NCBI GenBank assembly: GCA_018821535.1
Contig: JAHJLV010000026.1
Span: forward strand, 62,001 to 126,000
Direction of reading: 5' to 3'
Source of the DNA: Pseudomonadota bacterium
Lineage (GTDB): Bacteria; Desulfobacterota; Desulfobacteria; Desulfobacterales; Desulfobacteraceae
DNA: 64,000 nucleotides
Numbering within the stretch: the first letter of the stretch is position 1; every line of letters begins with the position of its first letter. The position numbers and the translations under genes are program-made. The notes under the pieces are model-generated. The model made no database searches. It was not told the DNA's origin and worked only from the letters and a program-made list of their open reading frames with translations. Positions 44,545 to 53,996 of this stretch are shown here, piece by piece.

Positions 44545-45447
44545 TTAACCGAACCGCCCGGTAATATAATCGTGTGTCAGTTGATGCAGCGGGTTCAAAA
44601 AAATCTGTTCTGTGGGACCCACCTCAATCAGATCGCCCAGATGAAAAAAAGCTGTTCTCTGGGAAACCCGGGAGGCCTGCTGCATGGAATGGGTAACAAT
44701 GGCAATGGAATACTCCTGCCTCAGTTCATCGATCAAATCCTCGATAATGGCAGTGGCAATGGGGTCCAGCGCAGAACAGGGTTCATCCATGAGGATGACC
44801 TCCGGATCAACCGCAATAGTCCGTGCAATACACAGGCGCTGCTGCTGGCCACCGGACAGGCTGGTTCCCGGCTGATCCAGGCGATCCTTGACCTCGTTCC
44901 AGAGCCCTGCCCTTTTAAGGGAACTTTCCACCAGGTCATCTGTTTCACTTTTATTCTGGACAAGTCCGTGGATCTTGGGACCATAGGCGATATTATCATA
45001 AATGGATTTGGGAAAGGGATTGGGTTTTTGAAACACCATCCCGACCTGGGCCCGTAACGGCACAACATCTATGGACTTGTCATAGATATTGATTTCATCC
45101 AGGGTAATCCTGCCCTTTACCACACAGCCGTCTATGGTATCATTCATCCGGTTCAGGCATCTTATAAAGGTGGACTTGCCGCATCCGGAAGGCCCGATCA
45201 TGGCAATCACTTCATTCTGCCCGATATCCAGCGACACCTTGCGGATGGCTTCTTTTTCACCGTAATCATAAAACACACTGACATCCCGGCACTGCATTTT
45301 GGGATTGGGGACATTTATTTCCCCGACAGTTGCCCTGTTTTCCCGATCAACCAGATGGGGCTTTCTGTGCTTTCCCGCAACCGCAGGATTGCCAGAAGCC
45401 GCATCTACAGATGTCCTGCTGACTGAGGCGTTTTTTTCGGTTTGCAT
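44545..45447 (-). CDS. pstB: phosphate ABC transporter ATPase PstB
   Basis: A 300-residue ABC ATPase. After a non-conserved, polar 50-residue extension it shows [19 protein letters not shown] (Walker A), the PstB-typical [14 protein letters not shown] (Q-loop), [32 protein letters not shown] and [12 protein letters not shown]. It energises phosphate uptake. A strong hairpin (45470-45501) separates it from pstS, so its level may be lower than that of PstS. The N-terminal extension is unusual. Confidence 0.93.
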   Translation of the reverse strand: MQTEKNASVSRTSVDAASGNPAVAGKHRKPHLVDRENRATVGEINVPNPKMQCRDVSVFYDYGEKEAIRKVSLDIGQNEVIAMIGPSGCGKSTFIRCLNRMNDTIDGCVVKGRITLDEINIYDKSIDVVPLRAQVGMVFQKPNPFPKSIYDNIAYGPKIHGLVQNKSETDDLVESSLKRAGLWNEVKDRLDQPGTSLSGGQQQRLCIARTIAVDPEVILMDEPCSALDPIATAIIEDLIDELRQEYSIAIVTHSMQQASRVSQRTAFFHLGDLIEVGPTEQIFLNPLHQLTHDYITGRFG

Positions 45448-45469
45448 ATATAGTGTTCCACTTTAATAC

Positions 45470-45501
45470 CCTGCCGGATGGAATCGCTTCCATCCGGCAG
45501 G
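45470..45501 (-). promoter_or_regulatory. intercistronic stem-loop between pstS and pstB
   Basis: CCTGCCGGATGGAA and TTCCATCCGGCAGG form a perfect 14-bp stem with a four-base loop. It begins 10 bases after the pstS stop and ends 22 bases before the pstB ATG. There is no T-run, so mRNA 3' end protection or partial termination, favouring high PstS, is likely. Confidence 0.65.
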
Positions 45502-45511
45502 CGGATTTTAA

Positions 45512-46564
45512 TTATAAGTCTGACAATTTCAGCGGCACAAGATTTTTCACAGCATCTTTGTATTTTTTTCTTTCAGCAGCTGGCATGGGGATCAGCCCCT
45601 TGTCAGTCAAATACCCTTCATCACCCCAGGCCTGTTCGCTGGTGAATTCAGCAAGAAACTCCCGGATTCCCGGGATCTGATCCACATGCGCTTTTTTCAC
45701 ATAGAAAAACAAAGGCCGGGAAACCGGATAAGACCCATCTGCAATTGCATCAAACGTCGGCTGTACATCGTCAACAAAAGAGCCCTGGAGCTTGTCAGTG
45801 TTCTGATCCAGAAAACTGAAACCAAAAATACCCAGCGCATTGGCATTGGCATCGAGCTTTTGAACAATCAGGTTGTCGTTTTCACCCGCTTCGATGTAAG
45901 CACCATCCTCACGGATCGTGTGGCAAATCTCTGTGTATTTTTTGCCATCTGATTTTTCAAGTGCACTGATCATCTCAAATTTCTTGCCGCCGCCTTCCAT
46001 GGCCATTTCGACAAAGGCATCCCGTGTGCCGGATGTGGGCGGGGGACCCAGTACTTCAATGGCGATATTGGGCAGCGAAGGATTGACATCTTTCCATGTT
46101 TTATACGGGTTGGCCACAAAAGTTTCGCTGCCGTCCGGATTGGGAACATTGGCTGCCAGCGCCATGAACACGTCTTTTCGGGTCAGTTTGAATATTGGCG
46201 CTTTTTTGGAATTGGCGATCACAATCCCGTCATAACCGATTTTCACTTCAACCACCTCTTTAACACCGTTCTGCATATTTTTTTCAAGCTCAGATTTTTT
46301 AATTCTTCTGGAAGAGTTGGTAATATCCGGGTGCTGAACACCCACGCCTGCGCCAAACAGTTTGTGGCCTCCACCTGAACCCGTGGATTCAATCTTGGGG
46401 GTTTTATACGAGGTGGATTTTCCGAATTTTTCTGCAACCACTGTTGCAAACGGATAAACTGTGGATGAGCCGACAATGGAGATATAATCTCTGGAAGCGG
46501 CGGTAACATTGCCAATGCCTGTGATAAACACCAGGGCCAATACGGTTAATAGAACTTTTTTCAT
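45512..46564 (-). CDS. pstS: periplasmic phosphate-binding protein PstS
   Basis: A 350-residue PBP-like protein. ATG 46564 follows AGGAGAC; it opens with a signal peptide MKKVLLTVLALVFITGIGNVTA. The phosphate-site segments IVGSSTVYPFATVVAEKFGK and ESTGSGGGHKLF are visible near the mature N-terminus, with GPPPTSGTRDAFVEMAM in the middle. It captures phosphate for PstCAB. Unusually it is the third gene of the operon, behind the permease genes, and is followed by a strong hairpin. Confidence 0.92.
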   Translation of the reverse strand: MKKVLLTVLALVFITGIGNVTAASRDYISIVGSSTVYPFATVVAEKFGKSTSYKTPKIESTGSGGGHKLFGAGVGVQHPDITNSSRRIKKSELEKNMQNGVKEVVEVKIGYDGIVIANSKKAPIFKLTRKDVFMALAANVPNPDGSETFVANPYKTWKDVNPSLPNIAIEVLGPPPTSGTRDAFVEMAMEGGGKKFEMISALEKSDGKKYTEICHTIREDGAYIEAGENDNLIVQKLDANANALGIFGFSFLDQNTDKLQGSFVDDVQPTFDAIADGSYPVSRPLFFYVKKAHVDQIPGIREFLAEFTSEQAWGDEGYLTDKGLIPMPAAERKKYKDAVKNLVPLKLSDL

Positions 46565-46593
46565 GTTGTCTCCTATTGATTGTTTTGTTTTAA

Positions 46594-47868
46594 CTACCAT
46601 CTTCTTTCAAACTTTTTTCTTAAAAATACAGCCACCGCATTCATGGTGACCAGAAAAGCCAGCAGCACCATAATGGCGGCTGAGGTTTTTTCCAGAAAGG
46701 CTCTTTCCGGGCTGTCCGCCCATAAAAAAATCTGGACCGGCAGCACAGTGGACGGGTCCTGCAGTCCGCCCGGGATATCCACGATAAATGCCACCATTCC
46801 GATCATCAGCAAGGGGGCAGTCTCTCCCAGGGCCTGGGCCATACCGATAATGGTGCCCGTGAGCATGCCGGGCAGTGCCAGGGGCAAAACATGATGGGAC
46901 ACCATCTGTGTTTTTGATGCGCCCACACTTAAAGCTGCTTCCCGGACAGACGGCGGAACTGATTTGAGCGCGGCCCGGCTGGCAATAATAATAGTGGGAA
47001 GGGTCATCAGTGTGAGGACAAGCCCGCCAACCAGCGGGGAGGACCGGGGCAGACCAAACAGGTTGAGAAAAACCGCAAGCCCCAGCAGTCCGAACACAAT
47101 GGACGGCACTGCGGCAAGATTGTTGATATTGACTTCAATCAGGTCGGTAAAGCGGTTTTTCGGGGCAAATTCCTCCAGATAAACCGCAGCAGCCACGCCC
47201 ACAGGAAAGGACAGCAGCAGGGTGATCAGAAGAGTATAGAATGATCCGCAGGTAGCGCCCCAGATACCGGCAAGCTCAGGTTCCCGTGAATCACCGGACG
47301 TAAAAAAAGTAGTATTGAACCGCTTTTTAATCCTGCCGTCGTGTGCAAGGGCATCAATCCATGAAATCTGCAGATCATTCAAGCGCCGGTCAGTTTCTTC
47401 AACATCCCGGCGGATATACCCCTTCATGAACATGTCCACATCGTCATCAGCCGGTACCCACAAAGAAATGGTTGTGCCGATCAGATCCGGGGTCTGTTTG
47501 ATGACATCCATGAGTTGAAATGTGGCTCCTGTGCTGATCATGGCATACAGCTTTTTTTTGTCTCCCCGGGACGTTACCTGGGGAAACATGGTGCGAAGCG
47601 CTTTTTTTATCGTGCCCTGATAATCCGCCCTGTTCAGCGATTCTGGATCAAATTCAGCCGGATCAAGATAAATATCCATTTTGACGACGGTCTGGAGAAA
47701 CGCAGTATGTCCATTGCCGATAATGCTGATAAACAAGGTTGCAAGACAGCTCAGACTGAAAATAATGGCAACCAGCCCAATGCGCTTGAACCGTTTTTCA
47801 GCCCGGTACCGCCGTCCCATTCCCTTGCGGACAATATTCATGGTTCTGCTTGTGTCTCGCTTACTCAT
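46594..47868 (-). CDS. pstA: phosphate ABC transporter permease PstA
   Basis: A 424-residue permease; ATG 47868 with AGGGAG upstream overlaps the end of pstC by eight bases. One N-terminal helix (IGLVAIIFSLSCLATLFISII) and a long periplasmic insert (about 60-200) precede the BPD_transp_1 domain: YTLLITLLLSFPVGVAAAVYLEEF and the ATPase-contact loop ALSVGASKTQMVSHHVLPLALPG. The large periplasmic insert is longer than in E. coli PstA and matches the PstA type with a DUF3333-like N-terminus. Confidence 0.9.
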   Translation of the reverse strand: MSKRDTSRTMNIVRKGMGRRYRAEKRFKRIGLVAIIFSLSCLATLFISIIGNGHTAFLQTVVKMDIYLDPAEFDPESLNRADYQGTIKKALRTMFPQVTSRGDKKKLYAMISTGATFQLMDVIKQTPDLIGTTISLWVPADDDVDMFMKGYIRRDVEETDRRLNDLQISWIDALAHDGRIKKRFNTTFFTSGDSREPELAGIWGATCGSFYTLLITLLLSFPVGVAAAVYLEEFAPKNRFTDLIEVNINNLAAVPSIVFGLLGLAVFLNLFGLPRSSPLVGGLVLTLMTLPTIIIASRAALKSVPPSVREAALSVGASKTQMVSHHVLPLALPGMLTGTIIGMAQALGETAPLLMIGMVAFIVDIPGGLQDPSTVLPVQIFLWADSPERAFLEKTSAAIMVLLAFLVTMNAVAVFLRKKFERRW

Positions 47869-49249
47869 ACTGCTCCCTGTATTTTCGAACCACATATAGG
47901 GCAATCACATTGAGAATCAAGGTGACAATAAAAAGCACCAGCCCCAGCGCAAATGCAGCCAAAGTCTTGGAGCTGTCAAACTCCTGATCGCCCACTAAAA
48001 GGGTGACAATCTGAACCGTCACCGTGGTCACGGTTTCCAGCGGGTTTAATGTTAAATTTGCAGAAAGTCCGGCTGCCATGACCACAATCATGGTTTCTCC
48101 AATCGCCCTGGACGCTGCCAGAAGCACTCCGCCCACAATGCCGGGCAGAGCTGCCGGAAGAATCACATACCGGATGGTTTCCGACTGGGTTGATCCAAGC
48201 CCGTATGCCCCGTCCCGAAGCGACTGGGGAACGGCATTAATCACGTCATCTGAAAGGGAAGACACAAAGGGAATGATCATGATCCCCATGACAAGCCCTG
48301 CTGCCAGGGCACTTTCAGATGACACGTCAAGCCCCATGAATTCGCCGGTATTCCGGATAACAGGGGCCACAACCAGGGCAGCAAAAAATCCATACACCAC
48401 GGTGGGTATGCCGGCCAGGATTTCCAGCAAGGGCTTTGCAACGGCTCTGAACCGCTTATTGGCATATTCGGATAAATAGATGGCTGACATCAGACCCACG
48501 GGCACAGATACAGACAAGGCAATGACAGATATCAGAAACGTTCCCATAAATACAGGGATAGCGCCAAAAGCACCGGAAGAGCCCACCTGGTCAGAACGGA
48601 TGGCCATCTGGGGACTCCATTCCAGGCCGAACAGAAACTCAAATACCGGAACGATCTTAAAAAACCGGATGGATTCGTATAATACAGACAGGACAATCCC
48701 GATGGTGGTAAAAATAGCAATGGTTGAGCAGACGATCAGCAGATACCGGATCATGCGCTCCACATGGTTTCTGGCCCGAAGCTCAGGGCGGATATAATAT
48801 TGCGCCGCCATAATGCCGGCAATGGCCATGACCAGCACCAAAACCGCCACAGATGCATGACTGATGGATTGAAGCTGTTGATAGTGATCAGCTGCTGATT
48901 GGATGGCCGGCCCCGCTGCCTTGGAAACGATATTTCCGTTCACCAGATTCCGGATATCGTTCATGACCAGATTCAACCGGTCTGCGGACAGGTCCTGGAT
49001 ATGATCCGGCAACTGGGAGATAACCAGATGAGTGATAATGCCGGATTCAAACATAAGCCAGGAAGAAAATACAATCAGGGCAGGGACAGCACACCACAGG
49101 GCTGTAAGAGATCCGTAATAGACAGGTCGCGAATGAAGTACCCTGGGGCCGCCCCTGATCTTTGCCACAGCAAAGGAACGTTTTTTCCCCACCTGATACC
49201 CCACTGCACAAAGCAGTAATAACAAAATCAGTGTATGCGTTGGTGTCAA
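47861..49249 (-). CDS. pstC: phosphate ABC transporter permease PstC
   Basis: A 462-residue permease. I start it at TTG 49249 (LTPTHTL), where GAGGTC precedes; a longer TTG frame from 49297 has no ribosome site. N-terminal helices at about 5-20 and 45-70 flank a periplasmic insert; the core has MGTFLISVIALSVSVPVGLMSAIYLSEYA and the contact loop YGLGSTQSETIRYVILPAALPG. It is the first gene of the operon pstC-pstA-pstS-pstB-phoU. An array of 11-base repeats resembling a Pho box lies upstream. Confidence 0.9.
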   Translation of the reverse strand: MTPTHTLILLLLLCAVGYQVGKKRSFAVAKIRGGPRVLHSRPVYYGSLTALWCAVPALIVFSSWLMFESGIITHLVISQLPDHIQDLSADRLNLVMNDIRNLVNGNIVSKAAGPAIQSAADHYQQLQSISHASVAVLVLVMAIAGIMAAQYYIRPELRARNHVERMIRYLLIVCSTIAIFTTIGIVLSVLYESIRFFKIVPVFEFLFGLEWSPQMAIRSDQVGSSGAFGAIPVFMGTFLISVIALSVSVPVGLMSAIYLSEYANKRFRAVAKPLLEILAGIPTVVYGFFAALVVAPVIRNTGEFMGLDVSSESALAAGLVMGIMIIPFVSSLSDDVINAVPQSLRDGAYGLGSTQSETIRYVILPAALPGIVGGVLLAASRAIGETMIVVMAAGLSANLTLNPLETVTTVTVQIVTLLVGDQEFDSSKTLAAFALGLVLFIVTLILNVIALYVVRKYREQYE

Positions 49250-49306
49250 ATCGACCTCTTTTAAAAATTCAAACCTATGGACTGAACAACAGGCCAAAGA
49301 TAAGCT

Positions 49307-49350
49307 ATCTTTGTTAGCATTGGTTTAACAACGCATTAGGAAATTGTTAG
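49307..49350 (-). promoter_or_regulatory. Pho-box-like array of four 11-base repeats
   Basis: Read on the minus strand, four consecutive 11-mers follow without gaps: CTAACAATTTC, CTAATGCGTTG, TTAAACCAATG and CTAACAAAGAT. Each begins CTAA-like. PhoB boxes are built from 11-base direct repeats with a conserved first half. It lies 58 bases upstream of the pstC start. Confidence 0.5.
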
Positions 49351-49415
49351 ACCTGCCCATTTTTTTGGGGGGATTTTCGGTTTGATGATTTTAAAGAAAA
49401 AGAGAGGTATTCAGA

Positions 49416-50303
49416 TCATCCGTCTTCTCCGGCAAGACGGACTTCAAGACCGTGAGCCTTGATGTTTTTGGAATGAAACCGGTTGATCAGGCGGGTCCTG
49501 ACATCATGGCCAAACTCCCATGCGTTTTCAGGTGAATCCACCCATCCTGCAATCCAGCATTTATATCCTTTGGGGTTCATTTCCATGATCCAGAACCGGG
49601 GGGCTTCATAATCGCTGAAATACCGGCTGCCGGATGCAGCTTCCATGGCCAGCGCCTTAATGCCTTCAGGTTCATGATCATAGGAAACAAAAAATTCAAT
49701 ATGGACCCATTGGTATGGATCATTGATGGTGCAGTTGATGATCTCTTTTACCAGCATCTGGCTGTTGGGGATGATATATCTTCGCCAGTTCCAGATTTTG
49801 AGAACAGTGTGGGTAATGGTGATATCTTCAATGGTTCCGTAATTGCCGTCAATGATGACAGTATCACCGGTCCGGACAGGGTGGGAAAAAGAGATCACCA
49901 TCCCGGATATCAGGTTTTCAATAAACGGCCTGGATGCAATACCGAGAATGATGCCCGAAGCCCCCACCATGATCGACACCAAAGTGGCGGGAATCACCTG
50001 CAGAAAAGGAAAAATCAAGGCAATCACCCAGATGGCAATGGTAAAAAAAAGAGAGATTTTACGGATAATGGTAAATCGGGTGGCCACGCTCTCTGCGGCC
50101 AGTTTTTTTGCGGTCTGGAACGGATTTTCCAGAGGTGTCTCGGTCTTGACCGGTTCAAACGAACTGATGTTTTTCAGCCTGCGGCTTCGATGGGTCTCTG
50201 CAGTGGTTATTTTTTTTCTGACCCACCAGATGGTTACCACGCCAGAGACACCCACCAGACAAAAATAAATCAACAAATATCTGTCAAATATAAAATTTTC
50301 CAT
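49416..50303 (-). CDS. MscS-family mechanosensitive channel
   Basis: A 295-residue inner-membrane channel. One helix at 10-25, a charged loop (RRLKNISSFEPVKTE), two helices (ISLFFTIAIWVIALIFPFL; IPATLVSIMVGASGIILGIASRPFIENLISG, the pore-lining region rich in Ala/Gly), then the beta domain GDTVIIDGNYGTIEDITITHTVLKIWNWRRYIIPN. This is MscS-like and short at the C-terminus. The ATG has no clear ribosome site. It lies 42 bases after the nitroreductase gene. Confidence 0.88.
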   Translation of the reverse strand: MENFIFDRYLLIYFCLVGVSGVVTIWWVRKKITTAETHRSRRLKNISSFEPVKTETPLENPFQTAKKLAAESVATRFTIIRKISLFFTIAIWVIALIFPFLQVIPATLVSIMVGASGIILGIASRPFIENLISGMVISFSHPVRTGDTVIIDGNYGTIEDITITHTVLKIWNWRRYIIPNSQMLVKEIINCTINDPYQWVHIEFFVSYDHEPEGIKALAMEAASGSRYFSDYEAPRFWIMEMNPKGYKCWIAGWVDSPENAWEFGHDVRTRLINRFHSKNIKAHGLEVRLAGEDG

Positions 50304-50345
50304 AATTTTTTTAATAAAAATGTCTGCGGCGGCGACAAGGCTCTT

Positions 50346-51020
50346 CTATTCAAGACCAAACCAGCGGGTTATTTTTTCAATGGGTTCCCTGGCACTTTCT
50401 ATCCTGTTTGCAGGGAAATCCCAATCCGGGTATCCAATTGAGACAGCAATGAATATCTTTTTTTCATCTGGAATATCAATATGCTTTCGTACAATTTGGG
50501 GGTACATCACGCCCTGGGAGTGGATGCAGGTTCCCAGCTCATGTTCCAACGCTGCCAGACAGAGCGTCTGTATAAAACAGCCCAGATCGCTGAAGGTATT
50601 TGCAGAATTATCCAGGACCTTGTCAAACGCCATGATGATGGCGGCCGGGGCGTCAAAAAAACGAAACCCTCTCTGCATCCAGTCAAATCTCTTTGCGTTG
50701 TCTTCCCTGCCGATCCCCATGAGTTTAAAAAGCTCAATTGCCAGGTCCACCTGCCGTTTTTTATAGATGCCGTCCAAATTCTCCATGGACTGGGATTCGG
50801 GGGATGGCATTGTTCCGGCCGTCAACAGCTCGATATTCTCTTTTTTGATTTCTTCCAGCGGCCTGCCGGAAACGATATAAACCTCCCATGGCTGTGTATT
50901 CAATGCAGACGGGGATTGAGCCGCAACTTCCAGTACTTTTTTTATGACATCTTTGGGGACAGGTTTATTTTTAAATTTGCGGATACTTTTTCTTTGGCGT
51001 GCTGCCTCTTTTAGTTCCAT
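50346..51020 (-). CDS. nitroreductase-family FMN oxidoreductase
   Basis: A 224-residue enzyme; ATG 51020 follows AAAAGGAATTG, and the longer frame to 51068 has none. FMN-binding marks are RQRKSIRKFKNKPVP (N-terminus), AAQSPSALNTQPWEVYIV, and CFIQTLCLAALEHELGTCIHSQGV, with IFIAVSIGYPDWDFPAN near the end. The family reduces nitro groups, quinones or flavins with NAD(P)H; the substrate here is unknown. Confidence 0.88.
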   Translation of the reverse strand: MELKEAARQRKSIRKFKNKPVPKDVIKKVLEVAAQSPSALNTQPWEVYIVSGRPLEEIKKENIELLTAGTMPSPESQSMENLDGIYKKRQVDLAIELFKLMGIGREDNAKRFDWMQRGFRFFDAPAAIIMAFDKVLDNSANTFSDLGCFIQTLCLAALEHELGTCIHSQGVMYPQIVRKHIDIPDEKKIFIAVSIGYPDWDFPANRIESAREPIEKITRWFGLE

Positions 51021-51084
51021 TTTACAATTCCTTTTTTTGTGTGATGCGGTAAAAATACAAAAATACACTATTTTTTTCGTTTGG

Positions 51085-52821
51085 TCACCCCCTGATCACT
51101 CTGGGGGTAATCATCTGGTGCTGGGGGCAGATGGATTTGGGATTCTGGTAGGCAGCCCCTGCAAAGGCTTTCAAATAATTGCGCAGGGCTGTCAGTTTCA
51201 CCACTTCATCCACCATGCCGTGTTTGGCGCAATAGGCCGGACGAGAGTTCTCATGGTATTCTTTTGCCAGTTGATTCATTTTTTCAATAATGGGCTCAAG
51301 GGGACGTCCGGCATCTTTTTCCTTGACCAGCCGTCTTGAAAAACTTGCTGCTGCTGCTGTTTCACCGTGCATAACATAAATTTCCGTGGTGCCCACGCCA
51401 AGCGTGAACGCATTATGACGATTGGCTGTGGGCCCGCCCATCAGATAATGGGCCGCTGCGGTTCCTTTTCTCAAGGTGACCAGCATCATGGGAATATCTG
51501 TCTGCTGAATGGAATATACAAGCGTTGACCCAAGGCCCAGAAGTTCTGCTTTTTCGGCAATATCTCCCACATCCACGCCTGTGGTATCCTGAAACCACAC
51601 CAGCGGAATCCTATCCCGGCCGCAGAAGGTCACAAATTCGCTCATCTTTATCAGGCCCTGCCGGTAAAGCTTGCCGCCCATGCTGCCGCCGTAATCCGCA
51701 TACTCCGGATAATCCTCTCCCAGCCATCCCTGATTATTGCCGATCACTCCCACAAGAAATCCGTCTATTTTCACCAGCGCTGTATATACTTCAGGGCCGT
51801 AATCCGGTTTGAACTCCATATGTTCGCTGTTGTCCACAAGGCGGGCCATGATCTGCTTAAAATCATACACCCGTTTCTGGTTAAACGGCAGAAGATGATA
51901 GATATCTTCCATGGGAAATTCCGGAAGTTTAGGCTCAGCCACTCTGAAAAATCTGGGATGATATCCTGGCATATCTTTCATGTATTCTTTTATCCCGTCC
52001 AGAACCCCTTCTTCCTTTTCATAGACATATCTGAAAAACCCGGTCTCATCATGATGGATTTCCACAGAGCCGGGTGGTTTTACCGTAAAATTTCTGGCAG
52101 AAGCAATCAGTTGTTCTGCGCCTTCCAGATCAAAAAAACCTTTGGGACTCATGCCACTTAAAATACCACCGCCGCCCACAGCCATATTGCAGTCCTTGTG
52201 TGCAAACAAAATACAGGGGCTGCCAGCCTGATATCCACCGCCGGCCGGATTGGTTCCGTAAATACCCGCCAGAATGGGGATGCCTGCCTGGGCAAGTTCC
52301 GCATGCCGGTAAAACGCAGCACCGCTGCCCCGGCGATTGGCATAAAATTTTTCCTGGTGGGTCAGCTTGACCCCGCTGCAGTTCACCAGCCATACCAGCG
52401 GAATATTCAAGCGCTTTGACAGATTGGTCACCCGCAGAATATTTTCCGGCTGTCCCGGAAGCCAGGCACCGGCCATGACCTTGTTATCAAAGCCTGCTAC
52501 CACACACCATTTGCCCGAGATCTGTGCAAGACCGTCAATTACATTTGACGTGCCTTCTTCATTGTCTTCAGGATTAAAAAGCGTATGCAAAGGATTCCAG
52601 GTGCCTTCATCCACCAGATATTCCAGCCGCTGCCAGACCGTCATGGCACCCCTTGCATTGATTTTTTCAGTTGAAATACCGGCATTTTTGACTTTAAGCG
52701 CTTCTTCATCAATCCCGGCTTCCACAGCCTTGATCTGTTTTACATTATCCCCTGCACTGAAGATCTGTCCTTTTTTAAGCGCTGTCCCGAAAGGTGCCAT
52801 TTTTTCAAAATAGTGTCTCAT
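51085..52821 (-). CDS. gcdA: glutaconyl-CoA decarboxylase alpha subunit-like carboxyltransferase
   Basis: A 578-residue carboxyltransferase that agrees along its whole length with glutaconyl-CoA decarboxylase alpha subunits. Segments include LHTLFNPEDNEEGTSNVIDGL, VMAGAWLPGQPENILRVT, VNCSGVKLTHQEKFYANRRGSG, IPILAGIYGTNPAGGGY and YQNPKSICPQHQMITPR. The enzyme would move CO2 from glutaconyl-CoA to biotin, forming crotonyl-CoA. It carries no biotin domain, and the small biotinyl protein is encoded divergently 151 bases away. No GcdB-type membrane decarboxylase is in the window. Start ATG 52821 has CGGGAG upstream. An acyl-CoA carboxylase beta function is the alternative. Confidence 0.85.
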   Translation of the reverse strand: MRHYFEKMAPFGTALKKGQIFSAGDNVKQIKAVEAGIDEEALKVKNAGISTEKINARGAMTVWQRLEYLVDEGTWNPLHTLFNPEDNEEGTSNVIDGLAQISGKWCVVAGFDNKVMAGAWLPGQPENILRVTNLSKRLNIPLVWLVNCSGVKLTHQEKFYANRRGSGAAFYRHAELAQAGIPILAGIYGTNPAGGGYQAGSPCILFAHKDCNMAVGGGGILSGMSPKGFFDLEGAEQLIASARNFTVKPPGSVEIHHDETGFFRYVYEKEEGVLDGIKEYMKDMPGYHPRFFRVAEPKLPEFPMEDIYHLLPFNQKRVYDFKQIMARLVDNSEHMEFKPDYGPEVYTALVKIDGFLVGVIGNNQGWLGEDYPEYADYGGSMGGKLYRQGLIKMSEFVTFCGRDRIPLVWFQDTTGVDVGDIAEKAELLGLGSTLVYSIQQTDIPMMLVTLRKGTAAAHYLMGGPTANRHNAFTLGVGTTEIYVMHGETAAAASFSRRLVKEKDAGRPLEPIIEKMNQLAKEYHENSRPAYCAKHGMVDEVVKLTALRNYLKAFAGAAYQNPKSICPQHQMITPRVIRG

Positions 52822-52873
52822 TTTAGACTCCCGGTAAAAATTAAATATTATATTTTAATGGACAAAAGCCTGC

Positions 52874-52903
52874 TTGACATTAAACAGGGCTTTAAAGTAT
52901 AGA
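52874..52903 (+). promoter_or_regulatory. promoter of the biotinyl protein gene
   Basis: TTGACA (52874-52879) and TATAGA (52898-52903) are 18 bases apart and lie 70 bases upstream of the ATG. The site faces away from gcdA. Confidence 0.55.
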
Positions 52904-52972
52904 CCAAACGTATCGTACATAAATCTGCAACCTGATTCGTATTTTGCATAATTGCATAATAAGGAGTGAACC

Positions 52973-53188
52973 ATGCCAGCCAAGATTTTAAGCCCCATGC
53001 CCGGTAAAATTATCGAAATCCTTGTAAAAGAAGGCGATACTGTTCTTGACGGACAGGAATTGGTGGTACTTGAAGCCATGAAAATGGAAAACCCCATCTG
53101 CGCCTCCTGTGACGGTACCATCAAGGAACTTGCCATTGCCCTGAATGACCAGGTTTCCACCAAACAGCTGCTTGCAGTGATTGAATAA
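52973..53188 (+). CDS. stand-alone biotin carboxyl carrier domain protein
   Basis: A 71-residue protein consisting of one biotinyl domain: ILSPMPGKIIEILVKEGD, then ELVVLEAMKMENPI with the biotinylated Lys37, then VSTKQLLAVIE. AAGGAG precedes the ATG. It lacks the long Ala/Pro linker of typical GcdC. By position it is the CO2 carrier for the adjacent GcdA-like subunit. It needs biotin ligase encoded elsewhere. Confidence 0.9.
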   Translation: MPAKILSPMPGKIIEILVKEGDTVLDGQELVVLEAMKMENPICASCDGTIKELAIALNDQVSTKQLLAVIE

Positions 53189-53215
53189 TCTATCGGAAAT
53201 TGTTGAGCCATATCT

Positions 53216-53824
53216 TTACACGGTTTCCGGATAATAATCTGTTGTTTTCAAGGCCTGAACCAGTTGTGAAGGTGTGGTAATCCGATGGGGGAACACGGTA
53301 TAGGCCTTGCCGATGCTTTCAGGGCCATGGGCATCTGACCCGCCGGTCTTTCTCCATCCCATGAGATCTGCGGCTTTTTCAGCAGTTTTGTTTTCAATCA
53401 TTGAGGCACTGCCGTTCGCAGCTTCAACTGCGACAACATTTTCAAATGATAAAAGCCGGTCCCCCAGCATTTTTCCGAACATGTCCGGCTGATACGGATG
53501 GGCCGGTATACCGATGCCGCCTTTATCCGCCACCCAGTCGATCACGTGCTGCATGGGCATCTGGGGCGGCATATCCGCCCGGCCCATATTAATTCCAAAC
53601 ACCAGAAGATGACCTTCCTGTGCCTTGTACTCCATTCCCCGGATAATGGGAAAACCACTTTTTTGGCTGATCAGATCAAACGGAGCGCTGATCTCAAATG
53701 AATGGTGTTCTGTAATACAGACCGCATCCATGCCCGCCTTTTGAGCAAAGAACACCAGCTCATCGGGCGCAATAATGGAGTCATGCCCCAGAATCGAGTG
53801 AATATGCATATCGATTTTAAACAT
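53216..53824 (-). CDS. PHP-domain metal-dependent phosphoesterase
   Basis: A 202-residue PHP protein with the metal motifs DMHIHSILGHDSI, VCITEHHSFE, GMEYKAQEGHLLVFGI, IPAHPYQPDMFG and GGSDAHGPESIG. This is a complete set for a trinuclear site. It resembles short PHP phosphoesterases rather than histidinol phosphatase. The substrate is unknown. It is convergent with the biotinyl gene and divergent from the iclR-type gene. Confidence 0.83.
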   Translation of the reverse strand: MFKIDMHIHSILGHDSIIAPDELVFFAQKAGMDAVCITEHHSFEISAPFDLISQKSGFPIIRGMEYKAQEGHLLVFGINMGRADMPPQMPMQHVIDWVADKGGIGIPAHPYQPDMFGKMLGDRLLSFENVVAVEAANGSASMIENKTAEKAADLMGWRKTGGSDAHGPESIGKAYTVFPHRITTPSQLVQALKTTDYYPETV

Positions 53825-53921
53825 TTATTTTTTATCCTGATACCTTTTTTTATCCTGGCCTTTTTTACCTTGACAGAAATAACAAATTTTTGTTTATGAT
53901 ACAAGCATATGATAAAACATC

Positions 53922-53938
53922 GTTCTGTTATGCGGAAC
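53922..53938 (+). promoter_or_regulatory. candidate IclR operator
   Basis: GTTCTGTTATGCGGAAC is an inverted repeat with GTTC/GAAC ends and two further matching positions, 59 bases upstream of the iclR-type gene and in the divergent promoter region. The regulator assignment is inference. Confidence 0.35.
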
Positions 53939-53996
53939 AAATCATGACCATACCACCCATAATGATGATAGCCATAAAATACATCAGGGATAAAAC

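Noticed and set aside
43855..45057. A 400-codon open frame on the plus strand opposite phoU and pstB
   Set aside because: It is fully antisense to two clear genes, has no ribosome site and no family resemblance; it arises from codon bias on the other strand.
49674..50441. A 255-codon plus-strand frame opposite the mechanosensitive channel gene
   Set aside because: Antisense to a conserved channel, no start signal, no recognisable motif.
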